This document shows positions 18,307 through 27,197 of a DNA stretch of 64,000 nucleotides, one piece after another. The stretch is from an uncultured Altererythrobacter sp. GTDB taxonomy: Bacteria > Pseudomonadota > Alphaproteobacteria > Sphingomonadales > Sphingomonadaceae. The DNA lies in NCBI GenBank assembly GCA_913056125.1, contig CAJXNC010000001.1, positions 186,001-250,000 on the forward strand, in the 5' to 3' direction. The notes beneath the pieces are model-generated. The model saw only the letters and a list, made by a program, of their open reading frames with translations. It ran no database searches and was not told the origin of the DNA. The first letter of the stretch is position 1; each line of letters begins with the position of its first letter. A program made the position numbers and the translations under genes.

Positions 18307-19944
18307 TTAGAAGCGAAGAATGAACTGTTCGCTGAACGGACTCAGGCAGGGGTGGTGAAATGCATCCACAGCTTCGCCGGCTGCGGCAATGTCTCCCTTG
18401 CTTCCTCCGGTTCCCCAACGGCTTTTCAAGGCAGCTAGTTCTCCAGCAAATCGCGCCGCACCAACAGGGTCGCGATCGAGGCCACGCGATAGGGATTCAT
18501 GATGGATGAGCGTGGCGCGCGGGTCATAATAGCTCTTCCAACCGCGCGCATTCAGCTTCAGGCACAGGTCGACATCGTTGAAAGCAACGGCGAAGTTCTC
18601 GGCATCGAAGCCCCCGACTTCAAGAAACTTGTCACGTTTTACAACCAGGCAGGCTGCAGTGACAGCGGAAACATACTGGGGCAGGGCGTGACGGTGGAAA
18701 TAGCCGGCATCGTCCGGATGCAGGAGGCGGTGTGCGTGTGCAGCGCCTCCCCCGATGCCGATGACAACTCCGGCATGCTGCAACCTTCCGTCGGGATAAA
18801 GGAGGGCAGGGCCGACCGCGCCTACATCCGGCCTTTGCGCCTGCGCGACGAGAATGGAGAGCCAGTCGGGATCGACAATCTCGATATCGTTGTTGAGGAA
18901 ACAGAGCAATTCGCTTCTGGTCTCAGCCACTGCGCGATTGTTCAGATCGGAAAAGTTGAATGGTCCAGGGTAACGCAAGACCTTCACTTCCCGGTCTTCG
19001 ATCTTGGCGAGGAAATCGAGGGTTTCGGGTTCGCTACTGCCATTGTCGATGATCGCTATCTCGAGCTCACCGGGGTAATTCGTCTGCGCCAGCCCATCGA
19101 GGCATGTCCGAAGCAGGTCGAGGCGATCACGTGTCGGTATGATCACGCAGATACTCGGTAGTGCCGTTTCGTTACCGACGGCGGATGGTTGCCAAACAGG
19201 ACGATGTGGCGGAGGCCGCATTTGCCTGTGATGCAGGATCTTGCGGATATGGGCTGGCGTTGCGTCTTCGTCCTTGCACAGCTCGACGGCGCTTCGGACG
19301 AGCAATGACAGCCAGTCACTGGCCTCAAGCGCGCCAAACTCGGACGGTGCGAGGCGGATCAGGGAAGAACCTGACACAAAATCGAAATGCTTGAAAAGCT
19401 CGCTATTCCAATCCGGCTTGAAATGCGGTTCTCGGCGATGTCCCGCGCTGTCGATCAGATCGTCATCGGCATAGATGATGCGGGCATGGCTATGCGCTCT
19501 TGCTGCTGCCGCGCGGTAGATCGCCCCTGCTCCCCGAGCGAGTCTGTCGCCCGCAGCAACGGGCAAGAACCACGTAGCTGCGGACGGCTCAATCCCTAGG
19601 TCGGCTGGAGCAGGCACGGTGCCTGCCGCCACGATATGTGCCTCGATACCCTCTAATTCGAGACTATCCCTTGTCTCCACGGCCCCTTCGCCGCCTTCGA
19701 CCAAGCCCATTATCGCGATGGCCTCAGGCGGATGGCTGCCCACGGCGGTGTGGTTACCTTCCTGACGCGCGAGCCAGAGACGATAGGCGCGCGGTGAGCG
19801 AGCGAGCAGTGGGGACAGGACCATGCGCGAACGCAATTTCTTGCCCAGTAGGCGCCACCACATCGCAAGCAGGAAGGCCTGCGGATCAAGGCGCAGGGCG
19901 TCGGCGTGGACTGCCGTGGTAAGAAGGGCGCGTCTCAGGTTCAT
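18307..19944 (-). CDS. Two-domain glycosyltransferase family 2 protein (paralogue of 5673-7511)
   Basis: About 545 residues. The C-terminal half is GT2 (ICVIIPTRDRLDLLRTC; IAIIDNGSSEPETL; CFLNNDIEI; AFNDVDLCLKLNARG; HHESLSRG). The N-terminal half has IIYADDDLID and FKPDWNSELF, the pattern of the first domain in this two-domain GT2 architecture. A WWRLLGKKLRSR element near residue 30 is shared with the enzyme at 5673-7511. The ATG at 19944 overlaps the stop of the aldose epimerase gene as ATGA, so its translation is tied to the xylose genes. It probably acts in surface-glycan synthesis. Confidence 0.87.
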   Translation of the reverse strand: MNLRRALLTTAVHADALRLDPQAFLLAMWWRLLGKKLRSRMVLSPLLARSPRAYRLWLARQEGNHTAVGSHPPEAIAIMGLVEGGEGAVETRDSLELEGIEAHIVAAGTVPAPADLGIEPSAATWFLPVAAGDRLARGAGAIYRAAAARAHSHARIIYADDDLIDSAGHRREPHFKPDWNSELFKHFDFVSGSSLIRLAPSEFGALEASDWLSLLVRSAVELCKDEDATPAHIRKILHHRQMRPPPHRPVWQPSAVGNETALPSICVIIPTRDRLDLLRTCLDGLAQTNYPGELEIAIIDNGSSEPETLDFLAKIEDREVKVLRYPGPFNFSDLNNRAVAETRSELLCFLNNDIEIVDPDWLSILVAQAQRPDVGAVGPALLYPDGRLQHAGVVIGIGGGAAHAHRLLHPDDAGYFHRHALPQYVSAVTAACLVVKRDKFLEVGGFDAENFAVAFNDVDLCLKLNARGWKSYYDPRATLIHHESLSRGLDRDPVGAARFAGELAALKSRWGTGGSKGDIAAAGEAVDAFHHPCLSPFSEQFILRF

Positions 19945-20816
19945 CGGACTTGCGATCTTCCCCATGCGCTGGCCGCTATTTGCATACTCGCGGTCATCGT
20001 TTCGCCGGGGGCCAGGCTGGCCATCGGGAAATCCGTGTCGGATCGATTGATAGCGTCGGTCGTGTGGCTGACAGGTTCAACACAGAAGAAGTCCTCGGCT
20101 TCCGGAGTATAGACCACGGTGCAGGGCAAGTTGTCGGAGGGCACGATGATGGCATGGAGATCGATTTCCGGCCAGGCCAGCAGTAAATCTCCCGCACGTC
20201 CTGCAAAGGCGGTATCGACCACGCGCGAGGAGACGGGCTGACCATTCCACCAATCCTTCGGCACGTCCGCCTCGGAGAGGGAGACGGGCAAGCAACCGTC
20301 ATCGACCTGCCACTCGCCGCGATGCAGGCCGCGATAGAGCGTCTGCGCGCTGCGCGGGAAATAGGGGTGGAAGCCAAGCCCGGCAGGCATGACCGCGTCG
20401 GAGCGGTTGGTGACCGAAAGCCTCATTGTCAGGCCATCGGCTGCTAGCGCGAAGTGCTGTGTGGCCGAGTAGTGCCAAGGCCATTCGCCGCCTTCATAGG
20501 CATGCTCAAGGATTGCGGTTTCCGGCGTCGCATCGATCACCTCCCAATCGGCCAGCCAGCCATAGCCGTGCAGCGGATTGGCCATATCGGCCTCGGGCGC
20601 ATTGGCGGGCAGGGTGACCACGTCCGCACCAAAAGGAATGCGCCCTCTCGCGATCCGGTTGGAGAATGGCACGAGCGGGAAGCAGGCGGTGTCGAGCACC
20701 GAGCCGGGTATCGACGGACGGAATATTGGCCTGTCCCGCCAAGTGAATGCAGCCACAGATCCCCCGCGCGGCGGATCCACCAACAGGTGGTAGTGGCCTG
20801 CCGTCAGTTCGAGCAT
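19941..20816 (-). CDS. Aldose 1-epimerase-like protein
   Basis: About 291 residues from the ATG at 20816. It is a galactose-mutarotase-fold protein: [14 protein letters not shown] near the N-terminus, [23 protein letters not shown] and a C-terminal [11 protein letters not shown] are motifs of bacterial aldose epimerases, with conserved histidines and a glutamate. It would interconvert alpha and beta xylose (or another sugar) before isomerisation. Its start lies inside the end of xylA, and it is joined by ATGA overlap to the following glycosyltransferase. An in-frame ATG at 20846 is a second candidate start. Confidence 0.87.
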   Translation of the reverse strand: MLELTAGHYHLLVDPPRGGSVAAFTWRDRPIFRPSIPGSVLDTACFPLVPFSNRIARGRIPFGADVVTLPANAPEADMANPLHGYGWLADWEVIDATPETAILEHAYEGGEWPWHYSATQHFALAADGLTMRLSVTNRSDAVMPAGLGFHPYFPRSAQTLYRGLHRGEWQVDDGCLPVSLSEADVPKDWWNGQPVSSRVVDTAFAGRAGDLLLAWPEIDLHAIIVPSDNLPCTVVYTPEAEDFFCVEPVSHTTDAINRSDTDFPMASLAPGETMTASMQIAASAWGRSQVR

Positions 20817-22126
20817 CGCGCCCGGTTGACGATGTTCTCGCACCATTCTTGCCGGCCCGACTGGGGCGCAGGCGACGAATTGGAGTCCACCGCGTGCTGC
20901 GCCACGCTGGCAAGCGTGGCCGTGTCGGCGTGGAAGGACTTGCCGAGCTCACCCTGCCACGCGGCATATCGCTCGGCCCGGAAGCTCTCCAGCGTACCAT
21001 CCTCAATGATGGCGGCGGCGTTGAGCAGCGCCTGCGCAATCGTATCGACGCCTCCGATATGGCCGTGAAACAGGTCGGCCGCATCGATCGACTGGCGCCT
21101 CACCTTTGCATCGAAGTTGAAGCCGCCCGTTGCGAAGCCTCCTGCACGCAGGAATTCGAGCATGGCCAGCGTCCATTCTTCCACCGAATTGGGGAATTGG
21201 TCGGTATCCCAGCCATTCTGATAATCGCCGCGATTGGCATCGACCGATCCGAGAATGCCCAGCGCCCGCGCCATCGCAAGCTCGTGTTCAAAACTGTGCC
21301 CTCCCAGCGTCGCGTGGTTGGCCTCGATATTGACCTTCACTTCCTTCTCCAGCCCATAACGCTTGAGGAAAGCGTAGACCGTCTGCGTGTCGAAATCGTA
21401 TTGGTGCTTGGTCGGCTCATGCGGCTTGGGCTCGATCAGGATTGTGCCGGTGAAGCCGATGCGGTGCTTGTGATCGACCACCAGAGAGAGGAAGCGGCCG
21501 AAATTGTCCTGCTCGATGCCGATTTCGGTGTTGAGGATGGTGTCATAGCCCTCGCGGCCACCCCACAGGACATAGTTCGCACCGCCAAGCCTGTGCGTCG
21601 CGTCGAGGCAATCGCGCACCTGCAAGGCGGCCCAGGCGAAGACTTCCGGATCGGGATTGGTCGCGGCACCCGCCATGTAGCGCGGATGGCTGAACAGGTT
21701 CGCGGTACCCCAGAGCAGCTTGCGTCCCGTCTGCGCCTGCAATTGCTCGAGGTGATCCACGGCGGTGGCGAAATTGGCGCGGAAGTCTGCCACGCTTTCG
21801 GCAGCCTCCATCACGTCCACATCGTGGAAGCAGTAGAAGGGAAGGTCGAGCTTTTCGACAAAGGCGAGGCCGGCTTCGCGGCGCGCGGCTGCAGCGGCGG
21901 CATCCTGTGTGCCCTGCAACCAAGGACGGTCAAACGTGCCCGCACCAAACACATCACTGCCAGGCCAGCAGAAGGTGTGCCAGAAGCACACCGCCATGCG
22001 CAGGTGGTCTTCCATGCGCTTGCCCATGACGACGCGGTCCTTGTCATAGACGCGGTAGGCAAGGTCGCGTTCGCTCTTGGGATCGAAACGGATCGTGTCA
22101 AAATTGGCAAAGTAATCGGCGGACAT
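20804..22126 (-). CDS. xylA: Xylose isomerase
   Basis: 440 residues, the class II size. It converts D-xylose to D-xylulose. Visible family motifs are the active-site [14 protein letters not shown], the metal-ligand stretch [33 protein letters not shown] and the C-terminal [11 protein letters not shown]. The ATG at 22126 follows the xylB stop by a single base. It is followed by the overlapping epimerase gene, so xylB-xylA-epimerase are one unit downstream of the secreted xylanases. Confidence 0.97.
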   Translation of the reverse strand: MSADYFANFDTIRFDPKSERDLAYRVYDKDRVVMGKRMEDHLRMAVCFWHTFCWPGSDVFGAGTFDRPWLQGTQDAAAAAARREAGLAFVEKLDLPFYCFHDVDVMEAAESVADFRANFATAVDHLEQLQAQTGRKLLWGTANLFSHPRYMAGAATNPDPEVFAWAALQVRDCLDATHRLGGANYVLWGGREGYDTILNTEIGIEQDNFGRFLSLVVDHKHRIGFTGTILIEPKPHEPTKHQYDFDTQTVYAFLKRYGLEKEVKVNIEANHATLGGHSFEHELAMARALGILGSVDANRGDYQNGWDTDQFPNSVEEWTLAMLEFLRAGGFATGGFNFDAKVRRQSIDAADLFHGHIGGVDTIAQALLNAAAIIEDGTLESFRAERYAAWQGELGKSFHADTATLASVAQHAVDSNSSPAPQSGRQEWCENIVNRARCSN

Positions 22127-22127
22127 G

Positions 22128-23576
22128 TCAGTTCTCCGAGAGCGTATCTACGGCCGCATAGGCGCGGCGGAAATTGGCAAGTTTGGGGACGAGCCTGTCG
22201 CGCAAATCAGGATCAGGCTCGATAATTTCGCGCTCCGGCGGCTTGGTGCAGACCTCTCCTATGCTGGCGCCGCTGCCAATCTGCGCCAACCGTGCGGCCC
22301 CCAGCGCCGGGCCGACTTCGCCGCCATCGACATAGGCCAGCCGCACATCCATCGCCGCGGCCAGGATAGTCCCCCAGAAGTGCGATCGCGATCCGCCACC
22401 GATGACGGAAAGCAGCTCGACATGAGTCCCCGCCTCGCGCAGGGCGGCAATCCCGTCGGCATGGGCGAAGGCTACGCCTTCGAGTACGCTCACGGCCAGC
22501 CGTCCCCGGTCTGTGTCCGCTCCTGCGCCGAGGAATCCGGCGCGGATATGCGGGTTGTTGTGCGGTGTGCGCTCGCCGCTGAGGTAAGGCAGGAACAGCT
22601 CGTCTCCCGCAGCCGCACCCGTCGCTTCGGCCATGGCGAAGAAATCGGCTGGTCCGTCTATCCCGAGCGCGCTGCATGCCCAATCGACACAGCTTGCGGC
22701 AGACAGGTGCACGCTCATCTGGTGCCACTTGTCCGGCAGGCAGTGGCAAAAGGCATGCACCGCGCGAGCGGGGTTGGGGCGGAATGCATCATTGGCGACG
22801 AAGATTACGCCTGACGTACCCAGCGAGAGGAAGGCGTCGCCATCCGCCACCACGCCGACGCCTACCGCACCTGCCGCATTGTCACCCGCGCCGGCCACCA
22901 CGGGCACCTGATCCATGCCCCATGCAGCTGCGACGTCCGGCAAGAGCCTTCCGGTTAACTCCGGCCCTTCGCACAGGCGTGGCATGTTTTGGCGCGAAAG
23001 GCCGGTTGCTTCCAGCAGCGCATCCGACCAGTCGCGCTTGGCCACATCGAGCCACAAAGTGCCTGCGGCATCGGACATGTCGGAGGCTTTCTCTCCCGTC
23101 ATCAGCAGGCGGAGATAATCCTTGGGCAGGAGAACGGTGGCGACTTTTCCGAACAGCTCCGGCTCATGCTTGCGCAGCCAGGCGAGCTTGGGCGCGGTAA
23201 AGCCGGGCATGGCAATATTGCCGGCGATCTCCCGAAGCCGCGGTTCGCTCGCTTCCAGCTCTGCGCATTCTGCATGGCTTCGGCCATCGTTCCAAAGGAT
23301 TGCCGGGCGCAACACACGATCATCCGCGCCTAAAACGGTGGCGCCATGCATCTGTCCGGCAAGGCCGATGGCGCGTACCTTGCGGCGCAGCCCTGCATCC
23401 AGAGCGGCGACAGCATCATCGGTTGCTTGCCACCAGTCCGCAGGGTCCTGTTCCGACCACAATGGTGCAGGGTGAGAAACCGGCAGACCCGCATTGGCCT
23501 GTGAAACGAGCGTGCCTGCCTCATCAAGGATAACCGCCTTTACGCCCGACGTGCCAAGATCGATCCCGAGATACAT
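22128..23576 (-). CDS. xylB: Xylulokinase
   Basis: 482 residues. It phosphorylates D-xylulose to D-xylulose-5-phosphate for the pentose phosphate pathway. It belongs to the FGGY kinases: [15 protein letters not shown] at the N-terminus, GLAGQMHGA with the sugar-binding Met-His, [22 protein letters not shown] and the C-terminal [13 protein letters not shown]. It starts 25 bases after the GH10 gene and ends one base before xylA. Confidence 0.96.
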   Translation of the reverse strand: MYLGIDLGTSGVKAVILDEAGTLVSQANAGLPVSHPAPLWSEQDPADWWQATDDAVAALDAGLRRKVRAIGLAGQMHGATVLGADDRVLRPAILWNDGRSHAECAELEASEPRLREIAGNIAMPGFTAPKLAWLRKHEPELFGKVATVLLPKDYLRLLMTGEKASDMSDAAGTLWLDVAKRDWSDALLEATGLSRQNMPRLCEGPELTGRLLPDVAAAWGMDQVPVVAGAGDNAAGAVGVGVVADGDAFLSLGTSGVIFVANDAFRPNPARAVHAFCHCLPDKWHQMSVHLSAASCVDWACSALGIDGPADFFAMAEATGAAAGDELFLPYLSGERTPHNNPHIRAGFLGAGADTDRGRLAVSVLEGVAFAHADGIAALREAGTHVELLSVIGGGSRSHFWGTILAAAMDVRLAYVDGGEVGPALGAARLAQIGSGASIGEVCTKPPEREIIEPDPDLRDRLVPKLANFRRAYAAVDTLSEN

Positions 23577-23601
23577 GCAGCTTCAACCAGCCTCCCTGTC
23601 T

Positions 23602-24801
23602 CTAGGCCGCTCTTGCATGGCGGGCTGCGTCCGCGAAGGAGGCGGCAATCGCATCGCGCAACGGCTTCGCGCGGTATTCCGAGGAGTAGGGCGTACCGCG
23701 CACCTCCTCCCCATCATCGCGGCGGGAAGGGCCGAAATTCTGCAGCCAGTTGAAGCGGTCGACCATGCCCCATGCGAGGTTATCGGTCAGCTCGTCATAT
23801 TCGAGCATGAGGTCGAAATAGCGGCGCGCGAAATCGGCTACCGCAGCATCGCGTGGGGAAATGTCTGTAGGCAGAGCCTTGTCCTTCACGTCGAACTCGG
23901 TGATCAGCAGCTTGTAGCCCATGCCGGTGACTTCATCGAGGAAGCGGCGCCATTCGCGTTCGGCAACTGGACCAAGGCCTGTCTCCGGGTCGATCGAGAA
24001 CATCTCGATATGGGATTGGATGCCCAGCGCGTCGCATGGCACGCCGCGATTGCGCATGCCTTCGAGCAGGCGCAGCACATCGGCGCAATGGTCACGATGC
24101 GCGGGCTCCCAACTCATGTAGTCGTTATAGACCAGCTCGGCCTCGGGCAGCTGCTCCCGCGTCGTGTGGAAGGCGAGGTCGATCGCCGCTTCGGGACTGC
24201 CGAGCGCACGGTTGAGGCTGGTCTCCATGATGCCATGCGTGTCGTGATCGATGGCCTCGTTGACCACGTCATAGGAGGTAATCTGCCCGCGATAGCGATC
24301 GGTCACCGTGCGGATATGCTCGGTCAGGATACGCTCTGCCTCGCGGACCGGATTGGCGCCGTAATCGTAAGTGTTCAGCCATTGCGGGAACCATTGCGGG
24401 CGGTGCCATAGCAGCGTGTGGCCGCGCAGCGCCTTGCCATTGGCCATGGCCCAGCGCGCTATCCCATCCATGCGGCTGAAATCGTACTCGTCCGGGCCGG
24501 GACGGATGGATTGCCACTTCATCGCGTTCTCGGCCACGACCATCGAACATTCCGCATTGATGATCGCGGTATAGTCCGGATTGCCGATTGAAGCGCCTTG
24601 CGGCCCAGTAAACCAGGAGATGGCGCTGCCGAAGCGGCGGCCCGAGAGGCGCGCGAGATCATCGAGGCTGGCAGTCGCGGGATCGCTGACACTTGCCACA
24701 CTGCCGGGTGTGCAGCCGAGCAAGGGTAGGGCGGCCATCCCGCCTAGCGCGCCACCAAGGGCCGCGCGCCGGGTCATTGGCAGGGATGCGCCAATACTCA
24801 T
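23602..24801 (-). CDS. GH10 endo-1,4-beta-xylanase, exported
   Basis: 399 residues. The N-terminus has a twin-arginine-like TRRAALGGALGG followed by a hydrophobic run and LPLLGC, a lipobox, so it may be a Tat-exported lipoprotein. The GH10 fold is clear: WHRPQWFPQWL, DVVNEAI with the acid/base glutamate, GIQSH and LLITEFDVKD with the nucleophile glutamate. It cuts the xylan backbone to xylo-oligosaccharides. The start codon overlaps the stop of the preceding GH3 gene as ATGA. The likely periplasmic or membrane-bound site suggests it acts on imported oligomers as much as on polymer (inference). Confidence 0.94.
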   Translation of the reverse strand: MSIGASLPMTRRAALGGALGGMAALPLLGCTPGSVASVSDPATASLDDLARLSGRRFGSAISWFTGPQGASIGNPDYTAIINAECSMVVAENAMKWQSIRPGPDEYDFSRMDGIARWAMANGKALRGHTLLWHRPQWFPQWLNTYDYGANPVREAERILTEHIRTVTDRYRGQITSYDVVNEAIDHDTHGIMETSLNRALGSPEAAIDLAFHTTREQLPEAELVYNDYMSWEPAHRDHCADVLRLLEGMRNRGVPCDALGIQSHIEMFSIDPETGLGPVAEREWRRFLDEVTGMGYKLLITEFDVKDKALPTDISPRDAAVADFARRYFDLMLEYDELTDNLAWGMVDRFNWLQNFGPSRRDDGEEVRGTPYSSEYRAKPLRDAIAASFADAARHARAA

Positions 24802-27197
24802 GCGATCTCGATTTCGGTGCTGGCGAGGACTGCGCTGCTACCGCCAGCCGAGAGCGTGACCGGGCCCGGCTCGTTCACTTCCTCCATATCGCGGTTCCAG
24901 AAGGCGAGCTGTTCGGGCGTGATCGTAAAACGGAGCACGCGGTTTTCGCCCGGCTCGAGCGTGACGCGCTGGAAGCCTTTCAATTCGAGGATCGGTCGCG
25001 TGACCGAGACTTCGCGCCGCGCGATATAGAGCTGCACAACTTCGTCGCCCGCGCGCTCGCCCACATTGCCCACTTCGACTTCAATCTCCACCGGCTCATC
25101 GGATGCGAATGTGGTCTTCGCCACGACTGGGGCAGAGATAGCAAACTCCGTGTAGGAGAGGCCGTGTCCGAAAGGGAAAAGCGGGGCTGCATCGTCGAAC
25201 AGATATCCGCGCCGCGAGGTCGGCTTGCGATTGTAGAAGAGCGGGATCTGCCCTTCATTGCGTACTACGCTGACTGGCAGCTTGGCGCCCGGATTGAGCT
25301 CGCCCAGCAGTGCCTCGGCCATGGCCACGCCGCCCTCCTGCCCCGGATACCAGCATTCGAGCAATGCGTCGGCCTTGTCGACGACATTGGGCCAGCTGGG
25401 TGGTCGGCCATTAATCGCACACACGATCAGCGGCTTTCCGAGCGCGGCCAGCGTATCGACCAGCTCATTCTGCTCGCCGACAATGTCGATATTGGTGCGA
25501 TCGCCCAGATGGGTGCGGGCAAAGCCCTCGCGGCTGGTCTGCTCGGTATCGCCTATGGCGAGGACGATCGTGTCGGCCCCGCGTGCCACTTCCACCGCTT
25601 CTACGATCAGGCGCAAATTCTCGTCCCGATCGGCCAGTTCGACTGCGCTTTGCGAGCGGTCCTCACTCGTTGTGATGAATACGCCCTGCGCGGTGACGAA
25701 GTCGGCATCCGGCGCAACCTGCCACAGCCCCTCGATCAGGCTGATCGTCTGCTTGGGAACAGAGGAATAGCCGCCCAGACGCCCGATTGCGTGGTTCGGC
25801 CCGATCACAGCAACACGTCCCATGGTGGACTGGTCCAGCGGAAGCGTGCCGTTGGTGTTGGTCAGCAGGCACATGCTTTTGCGCGCGGCTTCCAGAGCGA
25901 GTGCGCGTGCCTCCTCATTGCCGGTGATCGCCCGTGCCTTTTCCCAGTCTCCGTATGGATTTTCGAACAGACCAGCGCGGAACTTGAAGGTCAGCATCCT
26001 GGCACATGCGATATCCACCAATGCCAGAGGGATCCGCCCGGACTCCACCGCCTCGGTCAGGGCGGCGAAGGCCGTACCTTCGGGCAATTCGCTATCGACC
26101 CCGGCAAGCAGAGCCTGATGCGCCGCGTCTTCCATGCTTTCTGCGACGCCGTGCAGAGTGAAAAGCTCGTGCACCGCGTTGTAATCGCTGCCGATAAAGC
26201 CGTCGAAGCCCCATTCGCCGCGAAGGACATCCCCAAGCAGCCAAGTGTTTGCATGGCTGGGTATGCCGTCGATCTCGTTATAGCTCGGCATGACATTGCC
26301 GACGCTCGTATTCTCCACAATCCTGCGAAAGGGCGGGAAGAAATTCTCGCGCAACTCGCGTTCGGAAATTTGCGCCGGGCTGATATTGTTGCCCGCCTCT
26401 GGCTGGCCGTGCCCGGTCATGTGCTTGAGTGTGGCAAAGACCTTGTCGTCCGCCAGTTTTTCGAACTTGCCCGGTCCCTGCAGGCCCTCCACCGCGGCAA
26501 GGCCCATCTCGCCGCAAAGATAGGGATCTTCGCCCCATGTCTCCTCGATCCGGCCCCAGCGCGGATCGCGCACGATATCGACAACGGGGGAGAGGACCAG
26601 TGGCACGCCGCGCGCACGCACTTCGCGTGCGATGACCGATTGCACGCGGTGCATCAGATCGGTGTCGAACGTACCGGCGAGGGCGATGGCCTGCGGAAAC
26701 ATGGTCGCTTCAGTGGCCATGTAGCCGTGAAGCGATTCCTCGTGGACCAGAACGGGAATGCCGAGGCGCGTGTCTTCGAGGGCCCAGCGCTGCAGGGCAT
26801 TGATGAATTCGACCGTCTGTTGCGGTGTGCGCCAGCGGGCCGCTGTACCGCCCGAAGCGCCGGTTATGCCTGGCACGCCGCGCTTGTCGCTCGGCCGCGT
26901 GACATGGCCGATCCCGTCGGGGAAGGCTGCGCTGGCCTTGGCCGGGTTGAAGGCGAGATCATCGATCATGTCGCCCTTGCCCTGCCAGGTGGTGCGGATC
27001 TGCTGGACCTTCTCGTCCAGGGTCATGCGCGCCATCAAATCGGCCACCCGCGCGGGAATGGGTGCAGCGGCATTCTTGTAGAGCGGGGCTGAATCTTGCG
27101 CGAAGGCGGCGGGGGCCGATGCAATGGCCAGCGCCGAGAGGCTGCCGCCCGCCATCAGCTTCAGCATGCCGCGGCGAGTAGGCGCCTCGCGGATCAT
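24798..27197 (-). CDS. GH3 glycosidase, likely beta-xylosidase (Tat-type signal)
   Basis: About 799 residues from the ATG at 27197, which overlaps the stop of the upstream GH3 gene. The signal has a twin-arginine pattern, TRRGMLKLMAGG, then AIASAPAAFA. The GH3 N-terminal barrel shows LGIPVLVHEESLHG, SPVVDIVRDPRWGR, KHMTGHGQPE and IGSDYNAVHEL, in which the aspartate is the expected nucleophile. The second domain carries GGYSSVPKQT and LVCAING-type turns, and a fibronectin-III-like C-terminus includes VQLYIARREVSVTRP. It should release xylose from xylo-oligosaccharides; beta-glucosidase activity cannot be excluded. Confidence 0.92.
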   Translation of the reverse strand: MIREAPTRRGMLKLMAGGSLSALAIASAPAAFAQDSAPLYKNAAAPIPARVADLMARMTLDEKVQQIRTTWQGKGDMIDDLAFNPAKASAAFPDGIGHVTRPSDKRGVPGITGASGGTAARWRTPQQTVEFINALQRWALEDTRLGIPVLVHEESLHGYMATEATMFPQAIALAGTFDTDLMHRVQSVIAREVRARGVPLVLSPVVDIVRDPRWGRIEETWGEDPYLCGEMGLAAVEGLQGPGKFEKLADDKVFATLKHMTGHGQPEAGNNISPAQISERELRENFFPPFRRIVENTSVGNVMPSYNEIDGIPSHANTWLLGDVLRGEWGFDGFIGSDYNAVHELFTLHGVAESMEDAAHQALLAGVDSELPEGTAFAALTEAVESGRIPLALVDIACARMLTFKFRAGLFENPYGDWEKARAITGNEEARALALEAARKSMCLLTNTNGTLPLDQSTMGRVAVIGPNHAIGRLGGYSSVPKQTISLIEGLWQVAPDADFVTAQGVFITTSEDRSQSAVELADRDENLRLIVEAVEVARGADTIVLAIGDTEQTSREGFARTHLGDRTNIDIVGEQNELVDTLAALGKPLIVCAINGRPPSWPNVVDKADALLECWYPGQEGGVAMAEALLGELNPGAKLPVSVVRNEGQIPLFYNRKPTSRRGYLFDDAAPLFPFGHGLSYTEFAISAPVVAKTTFASDEPVEIEVEVGNVGERAGDEVVQLYIARREVSVTRPILELKGFQRVTLEPGENRVLRFTITPEQLAFWNRDMEEVNEPGPVTLSAGGSSAVLASTEIEIA